From Pseudomonas helleri (GTDB lineage Bacteria; Pseudomonadota; Gammaproteobacteria; Pseudomonadales; Pseudomonadaceae), in contig NZ_JYLD01000006.1 in NCBI RefSeq assembly GCF_001043025.1, positions 1 through 64,000 on the forward strand: a stretch of 64,000 nucleotides of DNA. The letters run 5' to 3'. The notes under the pieces are model-generated. The model did no database searches. It was given only the letters and a program-made list of their open reading frames with translations, and was not told the DNA's origin. Each line of letters opens with the position of its first letter. The first letter of the stretch is position 1. A program made the position numbers and the translations under genes. Below are positions 55,479 to 64,000 of the stretch, piece by piece.

Positions 55479-56345
55479 ATGCAACACGAAAAAAACCATT
55501 TCATCATCAAGGTCACGTGTCCGGCGGTGTCTGGCATCGTTGCTGCCGTGACCACGTTTCTGGCGGACAACGGTTGCTACATCGGGGAGATGGCGCAATT
55601 CGACGATGAGTTCAGCGGGCGCTTTTTCATGCGGGCCGTGTTTCGCTTCAACGATGAGCAGGCCGCTGACCTTCAGCAGATCAAAGACGGGTTCAGTGAC
55701 GTTGCCGCCGCCTTCGACATGACTTGGGAACTCCACGACACCCGCCAGCCGATGCGTGTGTTGCTGATGGTGAGCAAGTACGACCATTGCCTGGGTGACT
55801 TGCTGTACCGCTACCACAAGGGCGAGGTCGACATGACCATCACCGCCATTGTGTCCAACCACCTCGACCTGCGGCCCATGGCTGAGCGCGAGGGTATCCG
55901 CTTCATTTACCTGCCCGTCAACAAAGACACCAAGGCCCGGCAAGAAGCCGAACTGATGAAAATCGTCGACGACACAGGCACCGAGCTGGTGGTGTTGGCG
56001 CGTTACATGCAGATCCTCTCCGACGACCTGTGCCAACAGCTGTCAGGCCGGGCGATCAATATCCACCATTCGTTCCTGCCCGGATTCAAGGGCGCCAAGC
56101 CGTATCACCAGGCCTGGCAACGCGGGGTAAAGCTGATCGGTGCCACCGCGCATTACGTGACCAGCGACCTGGACGAGGGGCCGATCATTGAGCAGCAAGT
56201 GCAACGGGTCGATCACGCCCATTTGCCCGAAGATCTGGTGGCAATCGGGCGCGACACCGAAACCGTGGCGCTGTCCAGGGCGGTCAAATACCACCTTGAA
56301 CATCGGGTATTTCTCAACCAGGACAGAACGGTGATTTTCCGGTGA
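55479..56345 (+). CDS. purU: Formyltetrahydrofolate deformylase, copy 2
   Basis: A 288-residue PurU with ACT domain ([19 protein letters not shown]) and catalytic domain ([31 protein letters not shown]). By eye it is very similar to copy 1 at 22071-22937 throughout. GAGGA precedes the ATG, and the stop overlaps the folD start as GTGA. Its place before folD and mgdABCD means it turns over the one-carbon folate from N-methylglutamate oxidation. Confidence 0.93.
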   Translation: MQHEKNHFIIKVTCPAVSGIVAAVTTFLADNGCYIGEMAQFDDEFSGRFFMRAVFRFNDEQAADLQQIKDGFSDVAAAFDMTWELHDTRQPMRVLLMVSKYDHCLGDLLYRYHKGEVDMTITAIVSNHLDLRPMAEREGIRFIYLPVNKDTKARQEAELMKIVDDTGTELVVLARYMQILSDDLCQQLSGRAINIHHSFLPGFKGAKPYHQAWQRGVKLIGATAHYVTSDLDEGPIIEQQVQRVDHAHLPEDLVAIGRDTETVALSRAVKYHLEHRVFLNQDRTVIFR

Positions 56346-57247
56346 ATACGCCCCTTTTGATTGACGGTAAAGCCGCCGCCACACGCGTGTTGCAGCAAGT
56401 GCGCGAAGATGTGGCCAGCCTCTACGAACAGGCCATTGAGCCCACCCTGGCGGTGATTCTGGTGGGCAACGACCCGGCCAGTCAGGTGTATGTGCGCAAC
56501 AAGGTCCTGCGCGCCGAAGAGGTCGGTATTCGTTCGCTGGAACATCGCCTGCCGAGCGACACCACAACTGAGCACTTGCTGCAATTGATCGATCATTTGA
56601 ATGCCGACCGTTCGGTTCACGGTGTGTTGCTGCAACTGCCCCTGCCCGCGCATATCGACGAACTGCGCGCCCTGCAGGCCATCAACCCGGACAAGGACGT
56701 CGACGGTTTCCACAGTGACAACGTCGGCGGGCTGAGCCAGGGCCGTGCGGTGCTGGCACCCTGCACACCCAGCGGCTGCCTGTATTTGCTCAAGCAGGCT
56801 TGCGTTGATTTGCGCGGCAAGCATGCGGTGGTGATTGGCCGCTCGAACATCGTCGGTAAACCCATGGCCGCCCTGCTACTGCAAGCCGACTGTTCGGTGA
56901 CCGTGCTCCACTCTCGCAGCCAGGACCCACAGGCGCTGTGCCGCCAGGCCGACATTGTGATCGCCGCCGTGGGCCGCCCGCGCCTGATCGACGCCGGATG
57001 GCTCAAGCCCGGCGCCGTGGTGATTGATGTCGGCATCAACCGCATCGATGACAACGGTCGCAGCCGCCTGGTCGGCGATGTGGATTTCGACAGCGCACTG
57101 AACCGCGTCGCGGCCATCACCCCGGTGCCCGGCGGTGTCGGCCCGATGACCATCGCTTTTCTGATGAAAAACACCGTGACCGCCGCCCTTAACCAATCTC
57201 AGGCGCAACGCAGCCTGTCGGAGGCCGTATGCCCTTCAATCTCTTGA
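56342..57247 (+). CDS. folD: Bifunctional methylene-THF dehydrogenase/cyclohydrolase, copy 2
   Basis: A 301-residue FolD with [35 protein letters not shown] and [13 protein letters not shown]. The start is a GTG overlapping the purU stop (GTGA). Its last 19 bases overlap the start of mgdA, so three enzymes of the one-carbon branch are translated in a coupled chain. It is a clear paralogue of copy 1 at 28511-29419, with a divergent N-terminus and C-terminus. Confidence 0.93.
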   Translation: MNTPLLIDGKAAATRVLQQVREDVASLYEQAIEPTLAVILVGNDPASQVYVRNKVLRAEEVGIRSLEHRLPSDTTTEHLLQLIDHLNADRSVHGVLLQLPLPAHIDELRALQAINPDKDVDGFHSDNVGGLSQGRAVLAPCTPSGCLYLLKQACVDLRGKHAVVIGRSNIVGKPMAALLLQADCSVTVLHSRSQDPQALCRQADIVIAAVGRPRLIDAGWLKPGAVVIDVGINRIDDNGRSRLVGDVDFDSALNRVAAITPVPGGVGPMTIAFLMKNTVTAALNQSQAQRSLSEAVCPSIS

Positions 57248-58470
57248 AATACGGGCTGAGTTCGGAGTACCCGGTAGAGGTCGACTTACCGCCGCCCAAG
57301 GCGCTCAAACCGAGCTATGACGTGGTCATCATTGGCGCGGGCGGGCATGGCCTGGCCACCGCTTACTACCTGTCCAAATACCACGGCATCAGCAATATCG
57401 CGGTACTCGAAAAGGCCTATCTGGGGGGCGGCAATACGGCGCGCAACACGGCGGTCATTCGCTCCAACTACCTGACCAGCGAAGGCGTGAAGCTTTACGC
57501 CGAGTCAGTGCGGATGTTCCAGTCGCTGTCCAACGAATTCGACTTCAACATTATGTATTCGGAGCGCGGCCAACTGACGCTGGCCCACACCGATGCCACC
57601 GTGCGTTCGTTCCGCCAGCGGGCCGAGGTCAACAAGCACTTTGGCGGGCGCAGCGAGATGATCGACCGCCAGCAGATCCGCGAACTGGTGCCCACCCTCA
57701 ACCTTGATCCCGGCCACCTGCCGGTGCTCGCCGGGCTGTGGCACATCGACGGCGCCACCGCCCGCCACGATGCCGTGGCCTGGGGTTATGCCAAGCAGGC
57801 GGCCAAACGCGGGGTGGAGATTCATCAACTGACCGAGGTTCAGGACCTGGTGATCGAGAACGGCGCGATCACTGCCGTCAAAACCAATCGCGGGACGATC
57901 CGCTGCGGTTGCGCCGTGCAGGCCATTGCCGGGCATAGCTCGCTACTGATGGCCAAAGCCGGGATCCGCTCGCCGATTCAGACCTTCCCGTTGCAAGCCA
58001 TGGTCACACAACCTTTCAAGCCGTTTCTCGACCCGCTGGTAAGTTCGTCGGCACTGCACTGTTACGTGCAGCAAACCAGCCGTGGCGAAGTGGTGTTCGG
58101 CGGCGGCTCCGACCCCTACCCGCTGTACAACACCCGCTCGACCCTGGACTTGAAAGAAAGCCTGCTGGCCCACGCCATTGAGATGTTCCCTTTTTTGGCC
58201 AACGCCAAACTGATGCGCCAGTGGGCCGGGAGCACCGACATGACCCCCGACTACAGCCCGATCATGGGCTTGTCGCCGGTGAAAAATTACTACCTCGACG
58301 CCGGTTGGGGGACGTGGGGTTTCAAGGCCACGCCCATCTGCGGCAAGACCATGGCCGAGCTGGTTGCCAGCGGCGGCAAGGTGCCCGAGCTGATCAAACC
58401 GTTCGCCCTCGAACGTTTTTCAACCTTCCAGCAAGTCAACGAAATGGGCGCCACGGCGGCCAGCCACTGA
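57229..58470 (+). CDS. mgdA: N-methylglutamate dehydrogenase subunit A (sarcosine oxidase beta-like)
   Basis: A 413-residue FAD oxidoreductase: [18 protein letters not shown] for [21 protein letters not shown], which in the sarcosine oxidase beta family carries the covalent-flavin histidine region, and [18 protein letters not shown] near the end. In the tetramer it oxidises N-methylglutamate to glutamate with the methyl leaving as a one-carbon folate. It begins inside the folD 3' end, and the mgdB gene follows 13 bases later. Confidence 0.92.
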   Translation: MPFNLLKYGLSSEYPVEVDLPPPKALKPSYDVVIIGAGGHGLATAYYLSKYHGISNIAVLEKAYLGGGNTARNTAVIRSNYLTSEGVKLYAESVRMFQSLSNEFDFNIMYSERGQLTLAHTDATVRSFRQRAEVNKHFGGRSEMIDRQQIRELVPTLNLDPGHLPVLAGLWHIDGATARHDAVAWGYAKQAAKRGVEIHQLTEVQDLVIENGAITAVKTNRGTIRCGCAVQAIAGHSSLLMAKAGIRSPIQTFPLQAMVTQPFKPFLDPLVSSSALHCYVQQTSRGEVVFGGGSDPYPLYNTRSTLDLKESLLAHAIEMFPFLANAKLMRQWAGSTDMTPDYSPIMGLSPVKNYYLDAGWGTWGFKATPICGKTMAELVASGGKVPELIKPFALERFSTFQQVNEMGATAASH

Positions 58471-58483
58471 CCCGGAGCACGCA

Positions 58484-58786
58484 ATGAAAATCATGATGTG
58501 CCCGCTCAACGGGCCGCGCAATATCAGTGAGTTCACCTACGGCGGCGAGTTCAAGGTCATGCCAGACCCGACCACCTGCAGCGATGGCGAATGGGCCGAC
58601 TACGTGTTCAACAGCGAAAACCTCGCCGGGGTGGTGCGCGAATGGTGGATGCACACGCCGTCCAGCTACTGGTTTATCGCCGAGCGCCACACCGTCAGCG
58701 ATGAAGTACTGCGCACCTTCGACCCCAAAGAGCTGTTTACCCGCCGTGTCGAGTTCAGCACCGCCGCCAAGGAGATTGCAGGATGA
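58484..58786 (+). CDS. mgdB: N-methylglutamate dehydrogenase subunit B (sarcosine oxidase delta-like)
   Basis: A 100-residue small subunit: CPLNGPRNISEFTYGGEF, then W54-W55-M-H57 and FIAERHTVSDE. In the sarcosine oxidase delta subunit, zinc is held by three cysteines and one histidine. Here Cys6 and His57 remain, but the second cysteine is Asn9 and the position four after the histidine is Ser61, so the zinc site looks incomplete. The stop overlaps the mgdC start (ATGA). Confidence 0.88.
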   Translation: MKIMMCPLNGPRNISEFTYGGEFKVMPDPTTCSDGEWADYVFNSENLAGVVREWWMHTPSSYWFIAERHTVSDEVLRTFDPKELFTRRVEFSTAAKEIAG

Positions 58787-61680
58787 ACCGCCTCCCCGCC
58801 CCGATGGGCCTGCTGATCGACCGTCATCAGCCGCTGGACTTCACCTTCGATGGCGAGCGCTACCAGGGCCTGCAAGGTGACAGCATTGCCAGTGCGCTGC
58901 TGGCCAACGGCCGGTTTCTGCTGTCGCGTTCGTTCAAATACCATCGCCCCCGTGGCCCGCTGACCATGGCCGGGCAAGACGCCAACAGCCTGGTGCAACT
59001 GCCCAAAGAACCCAACGTGCTGGCCGACACCTGCCCGCTGACGCCGGGTTTGCAGGTCAGTGCGCAAAACGTCAACGGCAGCCTGGACCACGACCGCGAC
59101 GCCTGGCTCGGCAAGTTTTCCAAATTCATGCCGGTGGGGTTCTACTACCGCTCGTTCTACAAGCCCAAGGGCATGTGGAAGCTCTGGGAGCCGATGATTC
59201 GCAAAAAAGCCGGGCTGGGTGTGCTCGACCTGAATTTCACCCCCGAGTACTACGACAAGGCGTATTTATTCACGGATCTGGCGGTGATCGGCGCCGGGCC
59301 TGCCGGTTTGCAAGCCGCGTTGACGGCCGCCAATGCCGGGGCCAAGGTGCTGCTGATCGAGCAGCAAGCGGTACTCGGTGGTTCACTGACCTATGCCCGC
59401 TTCGACATTGAAGGCATCCAGGCCAACGCTGTGCGCCATTCGCTGCTGGCGCAAGTGGTGCAGCACGCCAATATTAAAGTGCTCACCGAGGCGACCTGTA
59501 ACGCCTGGTTCACCGACAACTACCTGCCGGTGATTCAGGGCAAACGCCTGTACAAGGTGCGGGCCAGCCAATGCCTGGTGTGCAGCGGCTCGTTCGATCA
59601 GCCGGTGATCTTTCGCAACAACGACCTGCCGGGGGTGATGCTGAGCAGTGCCGCCCAACGTTTGATGAAGCTTTATGCGGTCAAGCCCGGCCAACGGGCC
59701 GTGGTACTGACCGGCAATGACGACGGGTATCTGGCCGCGATGGATTTGCATGAGCAAGGCGTGGAGGTTGCATCGCTGATCGACCTGCGGGCCGCGCCGG
59801 GTAATCCGGCACTGCGTGAAGCCTTGCTGCAACGCAAGATTCCGTGCCTGAACAACAGCACCGTGTATGAAGCCCTGCACGAAAAAGGCATGCGCCACGT
59901 GACCGGGGTCGAGGTGCGCACCATCCTTGCTCAGGGCCGCGTGGCCGACAGCGGCAAACGTCTGGAGTGCGATCTGTTGTGCATGTCGGCAGGCTATATG
60001 CCGGTCTATCAACTGCTGTGCCAGGCAGGCGGCAAACTGGCCTATGACGACCAACGTGCCGAGTTCACCCTCAGCGGGCTGCCGCAAAACTTGCAGGTTG
60101 CCGGGTCCGTCAATGGCCGCCACTCACTGGACAACGTACTCGCCGACGGCACCCGTGCCGGGGCCGCTGCAGCACGGGCACTCGGCCTGAGCGCAGATGC
60201 GGCCCCTGAACGGTGGCGGGCAGAAGCGCCAGTCAACTTCAGCTGGCCGATTTTCCCGCACCCCAAAGGCAAAGACTTCGTCGACTTTGACGAAGACCTG
60301 CAAGTGGCCGACATCGTCAACGCCACACGCATCGGCTATCGCGACGTGCAACTGGTCAAACGCTACTCCACCGTGGGCATGGGCCCGTCCCAAGGCCGCC
60401 ACTCGGCACTGCCCACCGCACGCCTGGTGGCGTGGGCGACGCAACGCAACATCAGCGAGACCGGGGTCACCACCGCGCGGCCGCCGTTTGTGGCAGAAAA
60501 ACTGGCCCATGTGGCCGGTCGCGCGTTTGACCCGTATCGCCAAACACCCATGCACATCCGCCATGTGCAGGCAGGCGCAAAAATGATGCCGGCCGGTATC
60601 TGGCAACGCCCGGCCTACTATGGCGCGGCCAAAGACCGCGAAGCCTGCATGCAGGCCGAAGCCCTGCACGTGCGCAACAAGGTCGGCATCATTGACGTGT
60701 CGACCCTGGGCGGCCTCGATGTGCGCGGCCCGGATGCGGCGGAGCTGTTGAACCGCCTGTACACCTTTGCCTTCATCAAGCAGCCCGTGGGCCGCTCGCG
60801 CTATGCGCTGATGACCAACGAGCACGGGGTGGTGATTGATGATGGCGTGTGCGCACGCTTTGCCGAGCAGCACTTTTACGTCACCGCCACCACCAGCGGC
60901 GTAGACCGCATTTACCAGCAGATGCTGAAGTGGAACGCGCAATGGCGTCTGGACGTCGACATCAACAACGTGACCGCCGCCATTTGCGCGGTCAACGTGG
61001 CCGGGCCGGACTCACGCAAAGTCCTCGAACTGCTCTGTTCTGACCTCGATTTAAGTGCCAGTGCCTTCCCGTATCTGGGCGTGCGCCAAGGCACGGTAGC
61101 CGGGATTGCAGCGCGCTTGCTGCGGGTCGGTTTTGTCGGCGAGCTGGGGTATGAGATCCACGTTCCGGCCCGTCACGGGCTGGCGCTCTGGGATGCCCTG
61201 ATCAGCGCCGGCAAAGCATTTGATATTCGACCGTTTGGCGTTGAAACCCAGCGCTTGCTGCGCCTTGAGAAAGGCCACGTAATCATCAGCCAGGACACCG
61301 ACGGCATGACCCACCCGGCAGAAATCGACATGGGCTGGGCGGTGAGTCGCAACAAACCCTTCTTCGTCGGGCGGCGCTCGGTGGACATCCTCGAGGCCCA
61401 ACCGCTCAAGCGCAAACTGGTGGGCTTCAGCTTGCCCAAAGACAGCGCGCAACCGCTTGAAGGGCATTTGGTGCTTAACGGCCCGGACATCAGCGGCAGC
61501 GTCACCTCCTGTGAATACTCCGCCAGCCTGGGCAAGATCATTGGCCTGGCCTACGCGGGCATCAACCAGAGCACGCCGGGACAACGCATCCCGATCCGTG
61601 TTGAAGGGGGTATGACCGTTCAGGCCGAGGTTGTCGCCCTGCCCTTCTTTGACCCTGAAAACCAGCGCCAGGAGCTTTGA
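58783..61680 (+). CDS. mgdC: N-methylglutamate dehydrogenase subunit C (sarcosine oxidase alpha-like)
   Basis: A 965-residue multidomain subunit. The N-terminal domain (about 1-100) has GDSIASALLANGRFLLSRSF and KYHRPRGPLT, as in the sarcosine oxidase alpha chain. A nucleotide-binding domain begins near residue 166 (LAVIGAGPAGLQAALTAANA). The C-terminal GcvT-like domain (about 590-965) accepts the methyl carbon on tetrahydrofolate (VGELGYEIHVPARH, GVETQRLLRLEKGHVI). Start coupled to mgdB. mgdD follows after three bases. Confidence 0.92.
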   Translation: MNRLPAPMGLLIDRHQPLDFTFDGERYQGLQGDSIASALLANGRFLLSRSFKYHRPRGPLTMAGQDANSLVQLPKEPNVLADTCPLTPGLQVSAQNVNGSLDHDRDAWLGKFSKFMPVGFYYRSFYKPKGMWKLWEPMIRKKAGLGVLDLNFTPEYYDKAYLFTDLAVIGAGPAGLQAALTAANAGAKVLLIEQQAVLGGSLTYARFDIEGIQANAVRHSLLAQVVQHANIKVLTEATCNAWFTDNYLPVIQGKRLYKVRASQCLVCSGSFDQPVIFRNNDLPGVMLSSAAQRLMKLYAVKPGQRAVVLTGNDDGYLAAMDLHEQGVEVASLIDLRAAPGNPALREALLQRKIPCLNNSTVYEALHEKGMRHVTGVEVRTILAQGRVADSGKRLECDLLCMSAGYMPVYQLLCQAGGKLAYDDQRAEFTLSGLPQNLQVAGSVNGRHSLDNVLADGTRAGAAAARALGLSADAAPERWRAEAPVNFSWPIFPHPKGKDFVDFDEDLQVADIVNATRIGYRDVQLVKRYSTVGMGPSQGRHSALPTARLVAWATQRNISETGVTTARPPFVAEKLAHVAGRAFDPYRQTPMHIRHVQAGAKMMPAGIWQRPAYYGAAKDREACMQAEALHVRNKVGIIDVSTLGGLDVRGPDAAELLNRLYTFAFIKQPVGRSRYALMTNEHGVVIDDGVCARFAEQHFYVTATTSGVDRIYQQMLKWNAQWRLDVDINNVTAAICAVNVAGPDSRKVLELLCSDLDLSASAFPYLGVRQGTVAGIAARLLRVGFVGELGYEIHVPARHGLALWDALISAGKAFDIRPFGVETQRLLRLEKGHVIISQDTDGMTHPAEIDMGWAVSRNKPFFVGRRSVDILEAQPLKRKLVGFSLPKDSAQPLEGHLVLNGPDISGSVTSCEYSASLGKIIGLAYAGINQSTPGQRIPIRVEGGMTVQAEVVALPFFDPENQRQEL

Positions 61681-61683
61681 CCC

Positions 61684-62235
61684 ATGACCAGCCTGAGACA
61701 ACAGCAAGTGCCCTTGATTGGCTGTGCCCTGAGCGACTTGACCGACCTGCCCCGGGTCGGCTTTCGCGGGGCTGACAGCGCCGACTACCTGCGCGGCCGC
61801 GGCTTCGAACTGCCGACCGCCCCCAACCGCGCCATCACCCAACCTGACGGCAGCCTGGTGGTACGGCTTTCACAGACTGAATACCTGCTGATCGCCAGCC
61901 ACCTGCAAGACGAACGCATTGCCGACGAAGAAGCACGCTGGGAGATGGACCATCAAGCCAACTACCTGCTGCCGCGCCAGGACAGCCACGGCTGTTTCCA
62001 GCTCAGTGGCGAGCACCTGAGCGCGATCATGGCCAAGCTCTGCGGCGTCGACCTGAGTGCCGAAGCTTTCGGGTTTGGCGCCGTGGCGCAAACCTCGGCG
62101 GCGCGTATCAACGTCATCGTCATCAACTCGGGCAGTGCGCAGCAGCCGGCTTTGCACATTTTGTTTGACCGTCCCTCGAAAGCCTATTTCCACGAAGCGC
62201 TGGTGGATGCGATGCAGGAGTTTATTGGGGGGTAA
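61684..62235 (+). CDS. mgdD: N-methylglutamate dehydrogenase subunit D (sarcosine oxidase gamma-like)
   Basis: A 183-residue gamma-type subunit, GcvT-fold related and without catalytic motifs: VPLIGCALSDLTDLPRVGFR, LVVRLSQTEYLLIASH and LFDRPSKAYFHEALVDAM. It completes the tetramer and ends the operon, which a REPIN closes. The three-base gap to mgdC shows translational coupling. Confidence 0.88.
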   Translation: MTSLRQQQVPLIGCALSDLTDLPRVGFRGADSADYLRGRGFELPTAPNRAITQPDGSLVVRLSQTEYLLIASHLQDERIADEEARWEMDHQANYLLPRQDSHGCFQLSGEHLSAIMAKLCGVDLSAEAFGFGAVAQTSAARINVIVINSGSAQQPALHILFDRPSKAYFHEALVDAMQEFIGG

Positions 62236-62243
62236 AAAGGCCT

Positions 62244-62314
62244 GTAGGAGCTGCCGAAGGCTGCGATCTTTTGATGAATAACGTCAAAAGATCGCGAGGC
62301 AAGCTCGCTCCTAC
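62244..62314. repeat. Hybrid REPIN
   Basis: The right arm is of the GTAGGAGCGAGC family. The left arm reads GTAGGAGCTGCCGAAGGCTG, joining that family's first bases to GCTGCCGAAGGCTGCGAT of the GTAGTCGCTG family (compare 29437-29454). It lies between convergent mgdD and the GMC gene. Confidence 0.75.
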
Positions 62315-62330
62315 AGGTGGGTGACGCTTA

Positions 62331-63929
62331 TCAATGCAGCGAAGCCGCTTCCAGAATCAGGTCCGCGCCGCGCTCTGCCACGGCCATGACCGCGCCCTGG
62401 ATGTTGCCGGAGACCATTGACGGAATCACCGAGGCGTCGACCACGCGCAACCCCGTCATGCCCCGTACCCGCAGGGACGAGTCGACCACGGCGTCAGCAT
62501 CTTCGCCCATGCGGCAGGTGGCGATGGGGTGATAGATGGTCTGGCCGTTACGTTGGGCAAATTCAAGCCATTGTTCATCGGTTTGCACGTCAATGCCCGG
62601 GCCGGTTTCCAGCTCGACAAAGGCTTGCATGGCTGGCCGCTGCATGATCCGTCGGGCGATTTTCATGCCCTCGATCAGGCTTTGGCGGTCTTCTTCGACG
62701 CTCAAGAAGTTCGGCCGAATGGCCGGCATGACTTGCGGGTCGGCTGACTGGATATGGATGCTGCCCTTGGACTTTGGCCGTAACTGGCTAACTCCGATGG
62801 TCATGCCCGGGTGCTTGTCGAGAATCCGCTCGGCCGCGTTGGCGTAGCTGGCGTGCACCACAAAGTACTGCACGTCCGGGGTTGGCATCTGCGCCTGGCT
62901 TTTGACAAACCCGTGCACCAGCCCGGTACCCAGGGTCAGAATCCCGGTGCGCTGGGTGAAGTACTCGAACACCGCCATGCCCAAGCGCCAGCCACGGGCC
63001 ATTTGGTTGAGGGTGATCGCGTTTTTGAGCTTCCAGTTCAGGCGGGTGGCAAAGTGGTCGATGTAGTTTTCACCGACCCCGTCCAGCCGGTGCTTGACTG
63101 CAATGCCGACTTTTTCGAGGACATCCGGACGACCGATCCCGGACAACTCAAGGATCTGAGGCGACTGGATCGCCCCGGCACAGAGGATCACGTCTTGCAA
63201 CGCGTTGACGGTGATTTCCCGGCCATTCTGGCGGTAAGTGATGCCCGTGCAGCGATTGCCCTTGAGCTCCAGGCGCAACACATGGGCATGGGTTTCAATG
63301 GTCAGGTTGGGCCTGCGCCGGGCCGGGTTGAGGTAACCGTCAACCACGCTCCAGCGCCGCCCTTGGTGCTGAACCACCTGGTAGTAGCCGAAACCGGTCT
63401 GCTGATCATTGTTGTAGTCGCTGTTGAATGGCTGATTGTCTTGCTTGGCCGCGAGCATGAACGCGTCGGCAATGGGATAGCGCTCAGACACCTGGCTGAG
63501 GTGCATAGGGCCGTCATGACCGCGGCGATGATCGCCCAGCGGATAGTTTTCAATCTTTTTGAAGTACGGCTTGAGGGTGGTGAAGTTCCAGCCCTTGGCG
63601 CCAGCGGCCTCCCAGGCGTCGTAATCACCCGGCTGACCGCGCACGTAGATCATGCCGTTGATCAGGGTCGAGCCACCCAGGCCTTTGCCGCGTGGCACGG
63701 CAATTTCGCGGCCCTGGGTGTTCTCTTCGGCCTGGGTCTTGAAACGCCAGTTATAGCGTTTGTCGACCAGCAGTTTGCTGAAGCCTGCCGGAATCGGAAT
63801 CCAGAAACCCTTGGGTTCACCACCGGCTTCCAGCACCAGGACACGGTACTTGCCGGAGGCAGTCAAACGGTTGGCGAGAATGCAGCCTGCGGTGCCGCCG
63901 CCGACGATGATGTAATCAAACGCACTCAT
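62331..63929 (-). CDS. GMC-family oxidoreductase (choline dehydrogenase-like)
   Basis: A 532-residue FAD alcohol dehydrogenase: DYIIVGGGTAGCILANRL for FAD, PRGKGLGGSTLINGMIYVRG and GAIQSPQILELSGIGRP (both GMC signatures), catalytic histidine in YHPIATCRMG, and asparagine in SGNIQGAVMAVAERGADLI. It resembles BetA but has no betI or betB neighbour, so choline is not assured; other alcohols are possible. AAAGAG precedes the ATG. It is convergent with the mgd operon; no gene was called in the last 71 bases. Confidence 0.85.
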   Translation of the reverse strand: MSAFDYIIVGGGTAGCILANRLTASGKYRVLVLEAGGEPKGFWIPIPAGFSKLLVDKRYNWRFKTQAEENTQGREIAVPRGKGLGGSTLINGMIYVRGQPGDYDAWEAAGAKGWNFTTLKPYFKKIENYPLGDHRRGHDGPMHLSQVSERYPIADAFMLAAKQDNQPFNSDYNNDQQTGFGYYQVVQHQGRRWSVVDGYLNPARRRPNLTIETHAHVLRLELKGNRCTGITYRQNGREITVNALQDVILCAGAIQSPQILELSGIGRPDVLEKVGIAVKHRLDGVGENYIDHFATRLNWKLKNAITLNQMARGWRLGMAVFEYFTQRTGILTLGTGLVHGFVKSQAQMPTPDVQYFVVHASYANAAERILDKHPGMTIGVSQLRPKSKGSIHIQSADPQVMPAIRPNFLSVEEDRQSLIEGMKIARRIMQRPAMQAFVELETGPGIDVQTDEQWLEFAQRNGQTIYHPIATCRMGEDADAVVDSSLRVRGMTGLRVVDASVIPSMVSGNIQGAVMAVAERGADLILEAASLH

Positions 63930-64000
63930 GACAGGACTCTTTCTTGCTCGACGACATTGCCGCTGCCATCAACTCAATCTGGCAGAGCAGCATAGGCAGG

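Noticed and set aside
62331..63929. Calling the GMC gene betA
   Set aside because: No betB, betI or choline transporter lies nearby, and GMC alcohol dehydrogenases of other specificity share these motifs.

Overview
The window is chromosomal DNA of a Pseudomonas, most likely of the P. fluorescens group. The evidence is the codon use and high GC, the REPIN-type palindromes (GTAGGAGCGAGC, GTGGGAGCGGGC and GTAGTCGCTG families), a PolB-type DNA polymerase II, a TccC-like insecticidal toxin subunit, and sulfur-acquisition acyl-CoA-dehydrogenase-like genes under sigma54 promoters. No tRNA, rRNA, IS element, integrase or CRISPR array was seen.

Layout. 1-2.5 kb: the 3' part of a Tc-toxin C subunit/Rhs protein whose AT-richer tip carries ADP-ribosyltransferase-like motifs. 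2.7-10.1 kb: an aldo-keto reductase, then two divergent transcription units for a predicted sulfur/sulfone oxidation system (DszA/NtaA-like monooxygenase, three acyl-CoA-dehydrogenase-like proteins, an FAD protein). Back-to-back sigma54 promoters and two copies of the same palindrome lie between them. 10.2-15.5 kb: an uncharacterised cluster of a glutamine-synthetase-like ligase, a class III aminotransferase and two SDRs, with a divergent LysR regulator. 15.7-29.4 kb: a histidine kinase/response regulator/PAS-protein unit divergent from the trimethylamine genes dmmAB, HODM alpha and folate subunits, purU, tmm, tdm, an APC permease and folD. 29.7-46.5 kb: a small HTH gene, polB, a lipoprotein, D-glucarate catabolism (gudD and an aldehyde dehydrogenase), an amidohydrolase/MFS/GntR unit, a NIPSNAP protein and a Cus-type copper efflux set. 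46.7-48.4 kb: an amidase. 48.4-62.2 kb: the methylamine half of the pathway, with gmaS-mgsABC-amtB on the minus strand and an XRE-cupin regulator, then purU-folD-mgdABCD, on the plus strand. 62.3-63.9 kb: a GMC (choline-dehydrogenase-like) oxidoreductase.

How the genes work together. The two amine clusters, about 19 kb apart, encode a full route. Trimethylamine goes to its N-oxide (Tmm), then to dimethylamine (Tdm), then to methylamine (Dmm/HODM), then to gamma-glutamylmethylamide (GmaS), N-methylglutamate (MgsABC), and finally glutamate plus methylene-tetrahydrofolate (MgdABCD). Each cluster has its own PurU and FolD to carry the one-carbon unit to formate. There is no formate dehydrogenase in the window. 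Together with amtB, this suggests that the route mainly serves nitrogen acquisition. The control regions of both clusters share TTCC/GGAA elements spaced by about two helical turns, which points to a common, apparently uncharacterised regulator.
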